A stretch of DNA of 64,000 bases, from the NCBI RefSeq assembly GCF_000379085.1, contig NZ_KB905378.1:2281725-2345724 (forward strand). Reading direction: 5' to 3'. The notes under the pieces were generated by a model. The model saw only the letters and a program-made list of their open reading frames with translations, ran no database searches and was not told the origin of the DNA. Positions 19,316 through 29,801 of this stretch are shown here, piece by piece. Made by a program: the position numbers and the translations under genes. Position 1 is the first letter of the stretch; the number at the start of each line of letters is the position of its first letter. This stretch comes from Halomicrobium katesii DSM 19301. Lineage in GTDB: Archaea > Halobacteriota > Halobacteria > Halobacteriales > Haloarculaceae.

Positions 19316-19858
19316 CTAGCTCACGTGGGCCGCGATGTCGGCTTCGGTGATGATGCCGACCGTCTCGCCGGCGTCGACGACGAGGACGGCGTCGTTGTGC
19401 GTCAGGTAGGCGTCGATCTCGTCGATCGTCGCGTCGGTCTCGACGGTCGCGATCGACTCGTGCATCACGTCGGCGACCGGGAGGTCGCCCACGTTCTCGC
19501 GGTCGTGCTGGATGATGTCGGAGTGGCCGATCAGGCCGACGGGGGTGCCGTCACGGACGACCGGCACCTGCGAGTACTTGCCCTCGTCGAGGATGTCCTG
19601 GGTCTCGCGGACGGAGTCGTCCGGTGCGACGCTGTGGACCGGGGCGTTCATCAGCTCGTCGGCTCGGAGAATGCCGCCTTCGGCCTCTTCGAGGGCGTTG
19701 ACGATCCGTCGAAGCGTCGAGAGCCGCGGGTCCACGTCGCCGCCCTCGATCCGTGCGATCAGCGGCTGTGATACGTCTGCCCGGTCCGCGAGTTTGCTCT
19801 GGGTCAGGCCAAGCTCGGTCCGCCGTTCCCGCAGATCGTCGGGCGTCGGAAGCTCCAT
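19316..19858 (-). CDS. XRE-type HTH regulator with tandem CBS domains
   Basis: This 180-residue protein has an N-terminal helix-turn-helix (LGLTQSKLADRADVSQPLIARIEGG, about residues 17-41) followed by two CBS domains (about 65-120 and 125-180; VAPDDSVRETQDILDEG and TVETDATIDEIDAYL). CBS pairs usually bind adenine nucleotides, so the protein probably switches DNA binding with energy status; ligand and targets are not visible. The upstream minus-strand box TTTTTATAT (complement of about 19880-19889) lies 22-31 nt before the start. It is conserved in haloarchaea. Confidence 0.88.
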   Translation of the reverse strand: MELPTPDDLRERRTELGLTQSKLADRADVSQPLIARIEGGDVDPRLSTLRRIVNALEEAEGGILRADELMNAPVHSVAPDDSVRETQDILDEGKYSQVPVVRDGTPVGLIGHSDIIQHDRENVGDLPVADVMHESIATVETDATIDEIDAYLTHNDAVLVVDAGETVGIITEADIAAHVS

Positions 19859-19878
19859 ATCTCCAATTACTTACGGTA

Positions 19879-19889
19879 ATATATAAAAA
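19879..19889 (-). promoter_or_regulatory. TATA box of the XRE-CBS regulator gene
   Basis: The plus-strand run ATATATAAAAA reads as TTTTTATATAT on the coding strand and lies 21-31 nt before ATG at 19858. It is the strongest TATA-like sequence in this part of the window. Confidence 0.65.
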
Positions 19890-20001
19890 CACCGACGGCG
19901 CTGTCGACGTTCGAGCGCCACGAGAGGACGGGCCGCCTGTACCGTCGATCGTCCGTGTCACAGCCACTACAGAGTGTGCGTGACAGCGACCGCCGGCAGT
20001 C

Positions 20002-20085
20002 TCGTACGGACGGTTGTAGCGATGTACCGGTGAGCGCTGGGACGGGGAGCAGCTCACCGGTACGCAACGACAACGTTCCGTATCA
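20002..20085. mobile_element. Palindromic ~78-bp miniature element (copy E), abutting a stop codon
   Basis: The element spans 20005-20082. Its arms TACGGACGGTTGTAG and TACGGAACGTTGTCG, with GTACCGGTGAGC on both sides, form an imperfect palindrome around a short loop. The right flanking triplet TCA (20083-20085) is the TGA stop codon of the minus-strand DUF555 gene. The left flank is TCG, one base off the duplication, so this copy looks older. Confidence 0.8.
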
Positions 20086-20454
20086 GGCCTGTGTGTCGGC
20101 GTCGGCTTCCTCGCCCTCGAACTCGATCGTGTCGATGACCTTCAGCGGCACGTCGCGCAGCGACCCGCCGATCTCGCTTTTGGCGATCCGCTGGGCGTGT
20201 TCGATCGACTCCGCGTTGAACACCTTCATTTCGAGGACGAGGCCGACCAGCGCGGTGTCGGCGGCGATGAACGCGGAGTCGAAGGGCTCGCCACAGGCGG
20301 GACAGCCCGTCGCACCGACCTCGACCTCGACGTAGTCCATTTCGGACTCGTTGAGGCGTTTCCCCGCTTCGCTGACTGCGACACCGATCGCGTCGTCGAT
20401 GTCTTCGACGTCTCTGACCAACCAGGCTGCTTCCATCGCCACGAGGTAATTCAT
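20083..20454 (-). CDS. DUF555/UPF0212 family protein
   Basis: This 123-residue soluble protein begins [26 protein letters not shown] and has a single [13 protein letters not shown] motif near residue 50, the hallmark of the DUF555 family found in Euryarchaeota. The CxxC pair may bind metal with a partner, but no function is known. Its stop codon coincides with the flanking triplet of palindromic element E, which did not change the C-terminus. It is read from ATG at 20454 (Met-Asn-Tyr). Confidence 0.85.
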   Translation of the reverse strand: MNYLVAMEAAWLVRDVEDIDDAIGVAVSEAGKRLNESEMDYVEVEVGATGCPACGEPFDSAFIAADTALVGLVLEMKVFNAESIEHAQRIAKSEIGGSLRDVPLKVIDTIEFEGEEADADTQA

Positions 20455-20663
20455 ACACGTTTCTCTGCGTCCCCACTACACGTGTGTTTTGATTCGTGCC
20501 TGCGCACGAGACGGCGAATGTCGTCATAAGTTATGCGAACGTCCCGTAGCGCCAACGGCTCCATTACCCGAACATCGGCGGATCTTCGAGGCGGGAAGCG
20601 TCGACGGGTCGAACCGACGAAACCGCACGACTGCGGTCGATTCGACGCCGGTGGCCCGATACT

Positions 20664-20673
20664 AACTTTTATA
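20664..20673 (+). promoter_or_regulatory. TATA box of the 57-aa membrane protein gene
   Basis: ACTTTTATATACT lies about 34-43 nt before the ATG at 20707 and is a good archaeal TATA element. It supports the small gene as real. Confidence 0.55.
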
Positions 20674-20706
20674 TACTGCTACTCGCCCATAGCAGAGCGA
20701 GGGACG

Positions 20707-20880
20707 ATGGAATCCCAACTCTACCGCGGCTTCGTGTTCGCACTGTACCAGTTCAGCCTGCTGCTGGGCATCGTGTTGCTCCCAATCGCACTCCTGTTCG
20801 GGCGGATGGGGCTGTCGCTGCCGATCCACAGAGTCGTGCTTCGACTGGAAGGCGCGTACGCGGGCGCGACGCCGAGCTGA
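20707..20880 (+). CDS. Small haloarchaeal membrane protein (57 aa)
   Basis: The 57-residue protein begins MESQLYRGFVFALYQFSLLLGIVLL and has one long or two short hydrophobic segments (about residues 8-32), followed by a basic/amphipathic tail SLPIHRVVLRLEGAYAGATPS. A strong TATA element stands upstream. No function is known. The upstream in-frame extension to 20533 is out of character and is not used. Confidence 0.6.
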   Translation: MESQLYRGFVFALYQFSLLLGIVLLPIALLFGRMGLSLPIHRVVLRLEGAYAGATPS

Positions 20881-20968
20881 GTCTCCGTACCGACGATCCG
20901 TTCGAGATCGACTGCCACCACGAGAACGTACCGCTACCCCCAAGTGCGGCCCGCACGACCGGTGACGT

Positions 20969-22306
20969 ATGGAACTGTTCGGGACGGCGGGAATCCGTGG
21001 TACGGTCGCCGAGACAGTGACGCCCGAACGCGGGCTTCGGGTCGGCCAGGCGGTCGGCCGCGACGGCGCGGAGTTCGTCGTCGGCTTCGACGGTCGCGTC
21101 ACCAGCCCGGCCCTCGCCGCGGCAGTCGAAGCGGGCATCGAAAGCGCGGGCGGTTCGGTCGTCCGCATCGGTCAGTGTCCGACGCCAGCGCTCGCGTACG
21201 CCTCGCGGGGCCGGCGGGGCGTCATGCTCACGGCGAGTCACAACCCGCCCGAGGACAACGGCATCAAGCTGTTCGTCGACGGCAGCGAGTACGACCGCGA
21301 GGCCGAGGCGCGAATCGAGGAGCGAGTCGCTGACGGCGACAACGCCGCCGAGTGGTCCGCGTGGGGGGATACGGAGCGAGCCACGGTGCTCGACGAGTAC
21401 CGTGACGCGGTCGCGGCCTACGCGGCGGATCACGGGAACGACCCACTGGATGTCACGGTCGCGGTCGACTGTGGCAACGGGGTGGGGGCGCTCGCGACGC
21501 CACAGGTCCTCCGCGCACTCGGTGCGGACGTGCGCGCGCTCGAAGCGTCGGTCGACGGCCACTTCCCCGCCCGTCAGAGCAAGCCCACGCCGGAGTCACT
21601 GGCCCCGCTCCGCTCGTTCGTCGCCGACACGGACGCGGCTTTCGGCATCGGCCACGACGGCGACGCGGACCGCATCGTGATCGTCGACGCCGACGGTGAC
21701 GTGGTCCACGAGGACACCGTCCTCGCGATACTGGCCGAACACTACGTTCGCCGCTCGTCCGCTCGGGACCCGGTCGTCGTGACGACGCCCAACGCCTCCG
21801 GCCGGATCGACGAGCGGGTCGACGAGGCGGGCGGGCGCGTCGAACGGATCCGCCTCGGTGCGCTCCACGAGGGCATCGCGGCCGCGGAAGGGAGCGTCGT
21901 CTTCGCCGCCGAACCCTGGAAACACGTCCACACCGGCTTCGGCGGGTGGATCGACGGCGTCGTCAGCGCCGCCGTCCTGACAGCGCTGATCGCCGACGAG
22001 GGACTCGACGCGCTCCGGGAGCCCGTCACCGAGCGGCCCTACCGCAAACACAGCGTGGACTGTCCGGACGAGCGCAAGACGGCGACGATGGAGCGGCTGG
22101 CGACGACGCTCCCCGAGACGTTTCCCGAGGCCGCCGTCGAGACGGAGTACGGCGTCCGCCTGACGTTCCCCGACGACTCGTGGACCCTCGTGCGCCCCTC
22201 CGGCACCGAGCCCTACGTCCGAGTGTACGCCGAGAGCGACGACGTGGACGACCTCGTCGAACGGGTCGCCCAGACCGTCGAGCAGGCGGTTGCCACGGCG
22301 GCCTGA
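20969..22306 (+). CDS. Phosphohexomutase (phosphomannomutase/phosphoglucosamine mutase family)
   Basis: This 445-residue enzyme interconverts hexose-1- and hexose-6-phosphates (mannose, glucose or glucosamine). The four family loops are present: phosphoserine loop LTASHNPPEDNGIKL near residue 92, Mg site GIGHDGDADR near residue 228, sugar-binding FAAEPWKHVH near residue 310 (a variant of the usual GGEQSGH), and phosphate-binding VRPSGTEPYVRVY near residue 412. It begins MELFGTAGIRGTV, the normal start. It could feed nucleotide sugars to the glycosylation locus, but haloarchaea have several paralogues and specificity cannot be read. Confidence 0.9.
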   Translation: MELFGTAGIRGTVAETVTPERGLRVGQAVGRDGAEFVVGFDGRVTSPALAAAVEAGIESAGGSVVRIGQCPTPALAYASRGRRGVMLTASHNPPEDNGIKLFVDGSEYDREAEARIEERVADGDNAAEWSAWGDTERATVLDEYRDAVAAYAADHGNDPLDVTVAVDCGNGVGALATPQVLRALGADVRALEASVDGHFPARQSKPTPESLAPLRSFVADTDAAFGIGHDGDADRIVIVDADGDVVHEDTVLAILAEHYVRRSSARDPVVVTTPNASGRIDERVDEAGGRVERIRLGALHEGIAAAEGSVVFAAEPWKHVHTGFGGWIDGVVSAAVLTALIADEGLDALREPVTERPYRKHSVDCPDERKTATMERLATTLPETFPEAAVETEYGVRLTFPDDSWTLVRPSGTEPYVRVYAESDDVDDLVERVAQTVEQAVATAA

Positions 22307-22365
22307 GCCGGTTGCCCGCCCTTCTGGGCGATGGCTATTTGACGGGGCCAGCCGTGGCCCTGTAC

Positions 22366-22758
22366 ATGGATTCGCTGGTCGAAGCAGCCAGAACGGCGGT
22401 CGAGGAGTCGTTCGCGCCGTACTCCGAGTACGGCGTCGGTGCGGCGATCGAGACCGCCGACGGCGCGGTGTACACCGGCTGCAACATCGAGAACGCCAAC
22501 TACAGCAACAGCCTCCACGCCGAGGAGGTTGCGGTCGGGAGCGCGGTCGCGGACGGCCACCGGGAGTTCGAGCGGATCGCCGTCTCGTCAGACGCTCGCG
22601 ACGGCGTCACTCCCTGCGGGATGTGCCGCCAGACGCTGATCGAGTTCTGTGACGACGACCTGCCGGTGGTCTGTGACGAGGGCGACGGCGAGACGACGAC
22701 GACGTACCGGCTGGGCGAACTGATTCCGGCGACGATCACACGGGAGCACCTGGAATGA
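22366..22758 (+). CDS. cdd: Cytidine deaminase
   Basis: This 130-residue zinc enzyme deaminates cytidine and deoxycytidine to uridine in pyrimidine salvage. The active-site motif is HAEEVAVG (general-acid Glu), and PCGMCRQ supplies two zinc cysteines; GCNIENANYSNSLH binds the ribose. The length is that of the short tetrameric class, yet the first zinc ligand is His as in the long E. coli enzyme, not the Cys of B. subtilis Cdd. It overlaps udp by four bases (ATGA), so deaminase and phosphorylase are made together. Confidence 0.93.
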   Translation: MDSLVEAARTAVEESFAPYSEYGVGAAIETADGAVYTGCNIENANYSNSLHAEEVAVGSAVADGHREFERIAVSSDARDGVTPCGMCRQTLIEFCDDDLPVVCDEGDGETTTTYRLGELIPATITREHLE

Positions 22759-23573
22759 CCGACGACAGCGAAGATCCCAACGACGGCGAGCAGTACCACC
22801 TCGAAGTCGCGCCGGGCGACGTGGCACCCAGCGTCCTCCTGCCGGGCAACCCCGAGCGCGTCGCCAAGGTCGTCGAGTCCTGGGACGACCACGAGGTCGT
22901 CGCAGACCACCGAGAGTACCGCACGGCGACCGGCGCGTACGACGGAACGCCGATTTCGGTCACGTCGACCGGGATCGGGTCGCCCTCGGCAGCCATCGCC
23001 GTCGAGGAACTGGCTCGCGTCGACGCCGAGACGCTGCTCCGCGTCGGTTCCTGTGGCGCGATCCAGGAGCAGGCCAGCATCGGCGATCTGATCATCACCA
23101 CGGGCGCGGTCCGACAGGAGGGGACCAGCGAGGAGTACGTCCGCGAGGACTACCCCGCGACCGCCGATCACCGCGTCGTCTCGGCGCTCGTCGCCGCCGC
23201 AGAGGAGTTAGGATACGACTACCACCTCGGACTGACTTGCTCGACGGACAGCTTCTATGCCGGCCAGTCACGGCCCGGCTTCGAGGGGTTCGAGGCCAGC
23301 GGGAGCGACGAGCGCATCGACGCACTCCGTGAGGCCGGCGTCCTCAACTTCGAGATGGAAGCCAGCGCCATCCTGACGCTGGCGAACCTCTACGGCCTGC
23401 GCGCGGGGGCGGTCTGTACGGTCTACGCCAACCGCGTCACCGGAGAGTTCCGCACGGAAGGAGAACGCAGGGCCGCAAAGACCGCGAGTCTCGCGATCGA
23501 CTACCTCGCGCGGATGGACGCGGCCGTCGAAGCCAGCGACGCCGACCACTGGCACGCCGGCCTGTCGCTGTGA
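22755..23573 (+). CDS. udp: Uridine phosphorylase
   Basis: This 272-residue nucleoside phosphorylase of the PNP/UDP family cleaves uridine with phosphate to uracil and ribose-1-phosphate. SVLLPGNPERVAKVVES is the N-terminal phosphate-binding motif, STGIGSPSAAIAVEEL near residue 75 is conserved, RVGSCGAIQ near 95 is the central motif, and NFEMEASAILTLANLYGLRAG near residue 200 binds ribose. It completes a two-gene salvage operon with cdd. The C-terminus is acidic and haloarchaeal in style. Confidence 0.92.
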   Translation: MTDDSEDPNDGEQYHLEVAPGDVAPSVLLPGNPERVAKVVESWDDHEVVADHREYRTATGAYDGTPISVTSTGIGSPSAAIAVEELARVDAETLLRVGSCGAIQEQASIGDLIITTGAVRQEGTSEEYVREDYPATADHRVVSALVAAAEELGYDYHLGLTCSTDSFYAGQSRPGFEGFEASGSDERIDALREAGVLNFEMEASAILTLANLYGLRAGAVCTVYANRVTGEFRTEGERRAAKTASLAIDYLARMDAAVEASDADHWHAGLSL

Positions 23574-23969
23574 GTCGAGACGGAGTATCGTAGGACTCTG
23601 GGATCTCCGTGGTAGTGTTCAGATAAGAGATCAGTGCAGGCAGTCTGAAGCACCGAAAGCCCTCGGCCCGCTCCGGGGTTCTGTGGCGGATATCCTCACT
23701 CCGTTCGGATAGTGCCGCCGCAGAACCCCGGACCGCGCCTCGCCCTTTCATCCGCCAGGATTCGGCTGCCTCACAGTCTGAACCCTGGCGGATGAAAGGG
23801 CGAGTGCAGTTGCGGGAACCCCGACGATGCAAGCACGCGAAGCGCGCGCAGCGAGTCGCGGGACTGCAACTGCACGAGGGCTTTCGGTGTCTCCAACTCA
23901 CAAAATGCAGCGGCTTATCTGAACACTACCCTCCCTGTCGGGCGAACATTCATATATGTCTGAGAATAT
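23574..23969. other. Intergenic region largely filled by a structured repeat element
   Basis: The 396 bp between udp and the next gene are mostly occupied by the 320-bp element at 23611-23930. An A/T-rich segment (TTCATATATGTC and GAGAATATATGAAAA, about 23949-23972) directly precedes the next gene and can be its promoter. Confidence 0.6.
23611..23930. mobile_element. 320-bp hairpin-rich miniature element with 17-bp terminal inverted repeats (copy 1)
   Basis: The ends are GGTAGTGTTCAGATAAG and its exact complement. Inside are paired segments: 23651-23665 with 23875-23889 (outer stem), 23673-23689 with 23715-23731, 23740-23759 with 23784-23803 (20-bp perfect), and 23804-23813 with 23866-23875. 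It shares about 97 percent identity with 63074-63446 outside a 53-bp insertion. It encodes no plausible protein or transposase. The flanks show no clear target duplication. Confidence 0.88.
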
Positions 23970-24356
23970 ATGAAAACAATGCGATCGTACGAACGACCAC
24001 AGCTTCGTCCGGCCAGACGCTGGTACCTCGCCGCGTACGCTCGTACGGTAAAACGACTCGTCGGCGTCGTCACGGTGTCGTACCTGTTGTACCGACTCGG
24101 CATCGAGGCGCTGTACGAGCGGATCGTGTATCTCTCGCCCCTGGGGCTCAATGGACACGGCTTCTTCGCCGGGTACGTTCACGGTTCCGCTCAGCCCACA
24201 CCACTGGTGACGCCGTTCCCACTCGACGAACTGATCGTTGTCGGCCTGGTGTCGTACGCGAGAGCCGTCTTCGAGGGGCCACTCGGCGTCGGGGTCGTGT
24301 TGTCCGCGCTGGTCGTCCTGACGGTACACGCGGCCGTCGTCGTTCGCGAGCGGTAA
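23970..24356 (+). CDS. Membrane protein of unknown function
   Basis: This 128-residue basic protein has one hydrophobic segment near residues 28-45 (VGVVTVSYLLYRLGIEAL) and another at the C-terminus (VGVVLSALVVLTVHAAVVV). The N-terminus is Arg-rich and cytoplasmic by the positive-inside rule. No family is recognised. The start may be Met-4 (23979) rather than 23970. An A/T-rich promoter-like stretch lies directly upstream, immediately beyond the 320-bp element. Confidence 0.5.
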   Translation: MKTMRSYERPQLRPARRWYLAAYARTVKRLVGVVTVSYLLYRLGIEALYERIVYLSPLGLNGHGFFAGYVHGSAQPTPLVTPFPLDELIVVGLVSYARAVFEGPLGVGVVLSALVVLTVHAAVVVRER

Positions 24357-24391
24357 ATCTGGTGTATAGCTGCCCGACAGAAACGCCCGAC

Positions 24392-25567
24392 TTACATGTC
24401 GGCCCAGGCCTTGGCGGCCCGGCCGGTCGTCGAGACTCGGCGGATCCACTTGGCCGCGATGGCCTTCTTGAGGTTCTCTGCGAGGAAGCCACCGAACGTG
24501 TCGACGGGGACGCTGATGCCCATGTACTTCACGTCGTGGGCGACAGCCTTGTCGCCGACGGAGACGACCGTCCCCATGTCGTCGTAGGTCCACGTGTCCA
24601 GTGGCTGGCCCCGGACGGCGCGCGCGAGGTTCCGACCGGCGACCTCGGCGGCCTGCCAGGCAGCCTGGGCGGTCGGTGGTGCGGGGTCGTCGCCGGGCTG
24701 GTCGATCATCGCGCAGTCGCCGATAGCGAAGACGCGGTCGTCGGAGGTCTGGAAGTCACGCTCGGAGTCGATGCGATGGGAGCGTTCGTCTTTGTCCAGT
24801 TCCACGTCGCGGACGGCGTCGCGGCCGGTGATGCCGCCGGTCCAGATGAGTTCGTCGTAGTCGAGTTCCGTCTCTTCGCCGACGTAGACCGTGTCCTCGT
24901 CGACCTCGCCGATGAACTCGCCACACATGATGTTGATGTCCGCCGCTTCGAGGCGCTTGCGGATCGCGCCCTGTAGCTCGGGATCGCCGTTGGGCATCAC
25001 TTCGTCGAGTCCCTCGACGAGGTGGATCTCCAGGGGCGCGCGGCGCTCGTCGCGGTACTCGGCGATCTCTCCAGCCGTCTGGATGCCCGAGAGGCCGGCA
25101 CCGCCGACGACGATCTGAGCGGGATCGTTCTGCGTCGCGTCTCTGGCGGCGCTGGCGATGGCGTCGTGGATGTTCAGGGCGTCGTCCAGCGACTTGAGCG
25201 TGTGTGCGTACTCCGCCAGTCCCTCGATACCGAAGAAGGCGGTCTGGGAACCGATGGCGACGAGGAGGTAGTCGTACTCGACCGTCGAGTCGTCGTCGAG
25301 TTCGACGACGCGCTCCTCGGTGTCGATGTCGGCGACCGACGCCTGCACGAAGTCGGTCTGTCGAGACTTGATGTCGCCGACGGGGATGGTCACCTTCTCC
25401 TGGACGGTCGGGTCACGGATACAGCGGTGGGACTCGTGGAGTACCAGGTGGTAGTCGGTGTCCGAGATCCAAGTGATGTCGGCCTCGCCGTTCAGTTCGT
25501 CTTCGAGGCTCTTTATCGCACCCGCGCCGGCGTAGCCAGCTCCGAGAACGACAACGTTGTCGGTCAT
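24392..25567 (-). CDS. ndh: Type II NADH dehydrogenase / FAD-dependent pyridine nucleotide-disulfide family oxidoreductase
   Basis: This 391-residue flavoprotein probably passes electrons from NADH to the quinone pool without proton pumping, on the inner membrane face. The FAD motif VVVLGAGYAGAGAIKSLE is at the N-terminus, the NAD motif IVVGGAGLSGIQTAGEIAEY is near residue 155, and RVFAIGDCAMI near residue 275 closes the FAD site. The C-terminal region (FGGFLAENLKKAIAAKWIRR) is an amphipathic membrane anchor as in Ndh enzymes. Length is normal. A sulfide:quinone reductase is less likely because the usual paired redox cysteines are absent. Confidence 0.87.
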   Translation of the reverse strand: MTDNVVVLGAGYAGAGAIKSLEDELNGEADITWISDTDYHLVLHESHRCIRDPTVQEKVTIPVGDIKSRQTDFVQASVADIDTEERVVELDDDSTVEYDYLLVAIGSQTAFFGIEGLAEYAHTLKSLDDALNIHDAIASAARDATQNDPAQIVVGGAGLSGIQTAGEIAEYRDERRAPLEIHLVEGLDEVMPNGDPELQGAIRKRLEAADINIMCGEFIGEVDEDTVYVGEETELDYDELIWTGGITGRDAVRDVELDKDERSHRIDSERDFQTSDDRVFAIGDCAMIDQPGDDPAPPTAQAAWQAAEVAGRNLARAVRGQPLDTWTYDDMGTVVSVGDKAVAHDVKYMGISVPVDTFGGFLAENLKKAIAAKWIRRVSTTGRAAKAWADM

Positions 25568-25771
25568 GTGTGAAAGAGTCAGGCAGCGGGCGATACAAAG
25601 GCTTTGAAATCGCTCTCCTGTGGCAACTGAGTTGCAGTTTCGCCACCTCGCCCCGATTCGACGGGAACGGCGGCGCTGGGGGCACGCTATCGGCCGCTCA
25701 CTGCATGGCGCTATCCGCGACCCGGCGTCGCGAACGCCGTCACGGATCGACGGCCGACGGTGCGACAGCGA

Positions 25772-27817
<2,046 letters not shown>

Positions 27818-27843
27818 GGACGATCAAACATTCAGAGGGGATG

Positions 27844-27855
27844 CATTTATTATTT
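27844..27855 (-). promoter_or_regulatory. TATA-like box of the halolysin gene
   Basis: The coding strand reads AAATAATAAATG 27-38 nt before ATG 27817, in an A/T-rich stretch standing out from the GC-rich surroundings. Confidence 0.6.
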
Positions 27856-27927
27856 ATGTCACGAAATGAAGGCTTGAATAATGGTTAGAAACGCTAAACT
27901 TCCACTATTCGGAAACGAACGGCAGAA

Positions 27928-28461
27928 TTAATGTTCCGGTTCGCCGGCCGGTGCCCGCATGTCGTCGATGGTCAGGATCAGCTTGTTGCTGGTGTCGTCT
28001 TTTCCCGCGAGGGTACCGATGATCTGGAGCTTCGAGAGCGGCGTCGGACCGACGGTGACCGAGTCGTCCTCGTGAAAATCCGAAATCGAACCCTGCAACT
28101 GGAGTTCGGCGCGACACTTCTCGGGATGGTGAACGCTCGTGAGGTCGATCTCTTCGACGTTGGCGTCTTCGAGGAGTTCACCGTTGTGCCGGAGCGGGAC
28201 CCGTGCGGCGTCGTCCATGTCCTGGATCTGGAGCGCGTCGTACGCGTTCGCCGTCGGCTTGTACCCGCCTTTCGGACCGGGCACGCCCTCGACGAGCTGG
28301 AGCGCCTTCAGGCTCTGCATCTGGTTACGGATCGTTCCGGGGTTGCGGTCGACCTTCTCGGCGATGTCTTCTCCCTTGACCGCGCTCTCGCTCTCTTTGT
28401 ACAGGTTGACCAGTTCCTGCAAGATGTTTTTCTGACTGGGCGTGAGTTCGATTGATGACAT
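27928..28461 (-). CDS. Winged-helix transcriptional regulator, conserved in haloarchaea
   Basis: This 177-residue protein begins MSSIELTPSQKNILQELVNLY, then GEDIAEKVDRNPGTIRNQMQSLKALQLV, a clear winged helix. The region VPGPKGGYKPTANAYDAL extends the wing, and the C-terminal half (from about residue 90) is a beta-rich domain containing GSISDFHEDDSVTVGPTPLSKLQIIGTLAGKD of unknown function. Orthologues are common in haloarchaea and have been labelled Rrf2-like. ATG at 28461 is preferred; the frame extends 50 residues further without support. CTTTAAGG at 28485-28492 (minus strand) is a likely TATA box. It lies about 110 bp upstream of the halolysin gene. Confidence 0.82.
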   Translation of the reverse strand: MSSIELTPSQKNILQELVNLYKESESAVKGEDIAEKVDRNPGTIRNQMQSLKALQLVEGVPGPKGGYKPTANAYDALQIQDMDDAARVPLRHNGELLEDANVEEIDLTSVHHPEKCRAELQLQGSISDFHEDDSVTVGPTPLSKLQIIGTLAGKDDTSNKLILTIDDMRAPAGEPEH

Positions 28462-28792
28462 AACCGAAGATTGGATGTACCTGTCCTTAAAGCCGACGGT
28501 GACCCCATCCCGACTGTCACTGTGTGTCGTGGTAAAAAGACGCATCCATAAATCGAACGGAAACAGCACTGTCACCGGGAGTTCCTCGACAGGGCCGGTG
28601 TTTCTTGACACTCGTCGCGACCCGACTGGAAGTTCTGCCCGTCGTCACAGTCACACCCACGAGTACCGTCGTCAGCCCGGTTCTTCACAGAACGATTAGA
28701 TACTGCTGACAGGAAGCACGCACCCGGCCGGCACGGCTCGCTGATCGCGTCGTCCATCTGTCTTTTAGTGCCGGCTCGCGTAGCCCCCCGAC
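28462..28792. other. Intergenic region between divergent regulator and arginase genes
   Basis: No convincing gene is seen in 331 bp. CTTTTAGT at about 28760-28767 is placed as a TATA box for the arginase gene (26-33 nt before its ATG). The middle of the region has no repeat or clear hairpin. Confidence 0.5.
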
Positions 28793-29701
28793 ATGGACCG
28801 ACAGGTACGTCTCATCGGTGCACCGATGGACCTCGGAGCGGATCGTCGCGGCGTCGACATGGGTCCCTCGGCGATCAGGTACGCCGGCCTCGCCAACCAG
28901 CTCGAATCGGCCGGCATCGAGTGTGTCGACTACGGTGACGTGACGGTTCCACGCCCGGAGGAACTGGAGCCGGTCGCTGACGAATCGGTCGACGGGCGAG
29001 CAAAGTATCTCGCCGAGACGGAGGTGGTCTGTGAACGCGTCGCGTCGGCCGTCGACTCGACGGCGAGCGCGGGCGAGTTCCCGCTCGTTCTGGGCGGCGA
29101 CCACTCCATCGCGATCGGAACGGTCGCGGGCACCACGGCCGACGACATCGGTATCGTCTGGTTCGACGCTCACGGGGACTGCAACACCCCCGAAACGACG
29201 CCGAGTGGCAACGTCCACGGCATGCCGCTGGCCGCGATTCTCGGGTTCGGTTCCTTCGCGGACACCGACTGGGCACACGCCCCGAACGTCGACCCCGAGA
29301 ACGTCGCACTCGTGGGGCTGCGGAGCCTCGACGAGGGCGAGCGTCGACACATCAAGAAGTCGCCGGTGACGGCCTACACGATGAGCGACATCGACGACCG
29401 CGGCGTGACGGACGTTGTCGAGTCGGCCCTGACCGTCGCCGCAGACGGCACCGACGGCCTGCACGTCAGTCTCGATATGGACTGGCTCGATCCCAACGAA
29501 GCGCCGGGCGTCGGAACGCCGGTCCGGGGCGGCGTCTCGTATCGGGAAGCCCACGTCGCAATGGAGTACGTCGCCAACTGCACGACGGAGCTGTGCTCGA
29601 TGGAAGTCGTCGAGGCCAACCCCATCCTCGACACGCACAACCAGACCGCGGAGCTGGCCTGCGAACTCACCGCCAGCGCGATGGGTAAACGGATCCTGTG
29701 A
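28793..29701 (+). CDS. rocF: Arginase (ureohydrolase family)
   Basis: This 302-residue manganese enzyme hydrolyses arginine to ornithine and urea. The metal-binding motifs are GGDHSIAIGT near residue 100, WFDAHGDCNTPETTPSGNVHGMP near 124-146 (the SGN-H segment is arginase-like rather than agmatinase-like), SLDMDWLDP near 225 and EVVEANP near 274. The N-terminus QVRLIGAPMDLGADRRGVDMGP is also arginase-type. A GC-rich hairpin lies right behind the stop codon. The gene is probably monocistronic. Confidence 0.9.
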   Translation: MDRQVRLIGAPMDLGADRRGVDMGPSAIRYAGLANQLESAGIECVDYGDVTVPRPEELEPVADESVDGRAKYLAETEVVCERVASAVDSTASAGEFPLVLGGDHSIAIGTVAGTTADDIGIVWFDAHGDCNTPETTPSGNVHGMPLAAILGFGSFADTDWAHAPNVDPENVALVGLRSLDEGERRHIKKSPVTAYTMSDIDDRGVTDVVESALTVAADGTDGLHVSLDMDWLDPNEAPGVGTPVRGGVSYREAHVAMEYVANCTTELCSMEVVEANPILDTHNQTAELACELTASAMGKRIL

Positions 29702-29703
29702 AC

Positions 29704-29721
29704 CGGACCGCCGTCGGTCCG
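29704..29721 (+). terminator. GC-rich hairpin behind the arginase gene
   Basis: CGGACCG at 29704-29710 pairs with CGGTCCG at 29715-29721 around a four-base loop, three bases after the stop codon. No T run follows, so it may be an RNA 3' end or simply a stable structure. Confidence 0.4.
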
Positions 29722-29801
29722 CTCTGGCCGACGGCACTCGCTGTGACACACGACCTGCGAGTTCGGGCACGCTTATTACTCGTCACGTCGACGGGCCGGC
29801 A

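Noticed and set aside
23437..23901. ORFs inside the 320-bp element that could be a transposase fragment
   Set aside because: They are short, Arg/Ser-rich and pass through self-complementary DNA; no DDE, HUH or TnpB motif can be seen.
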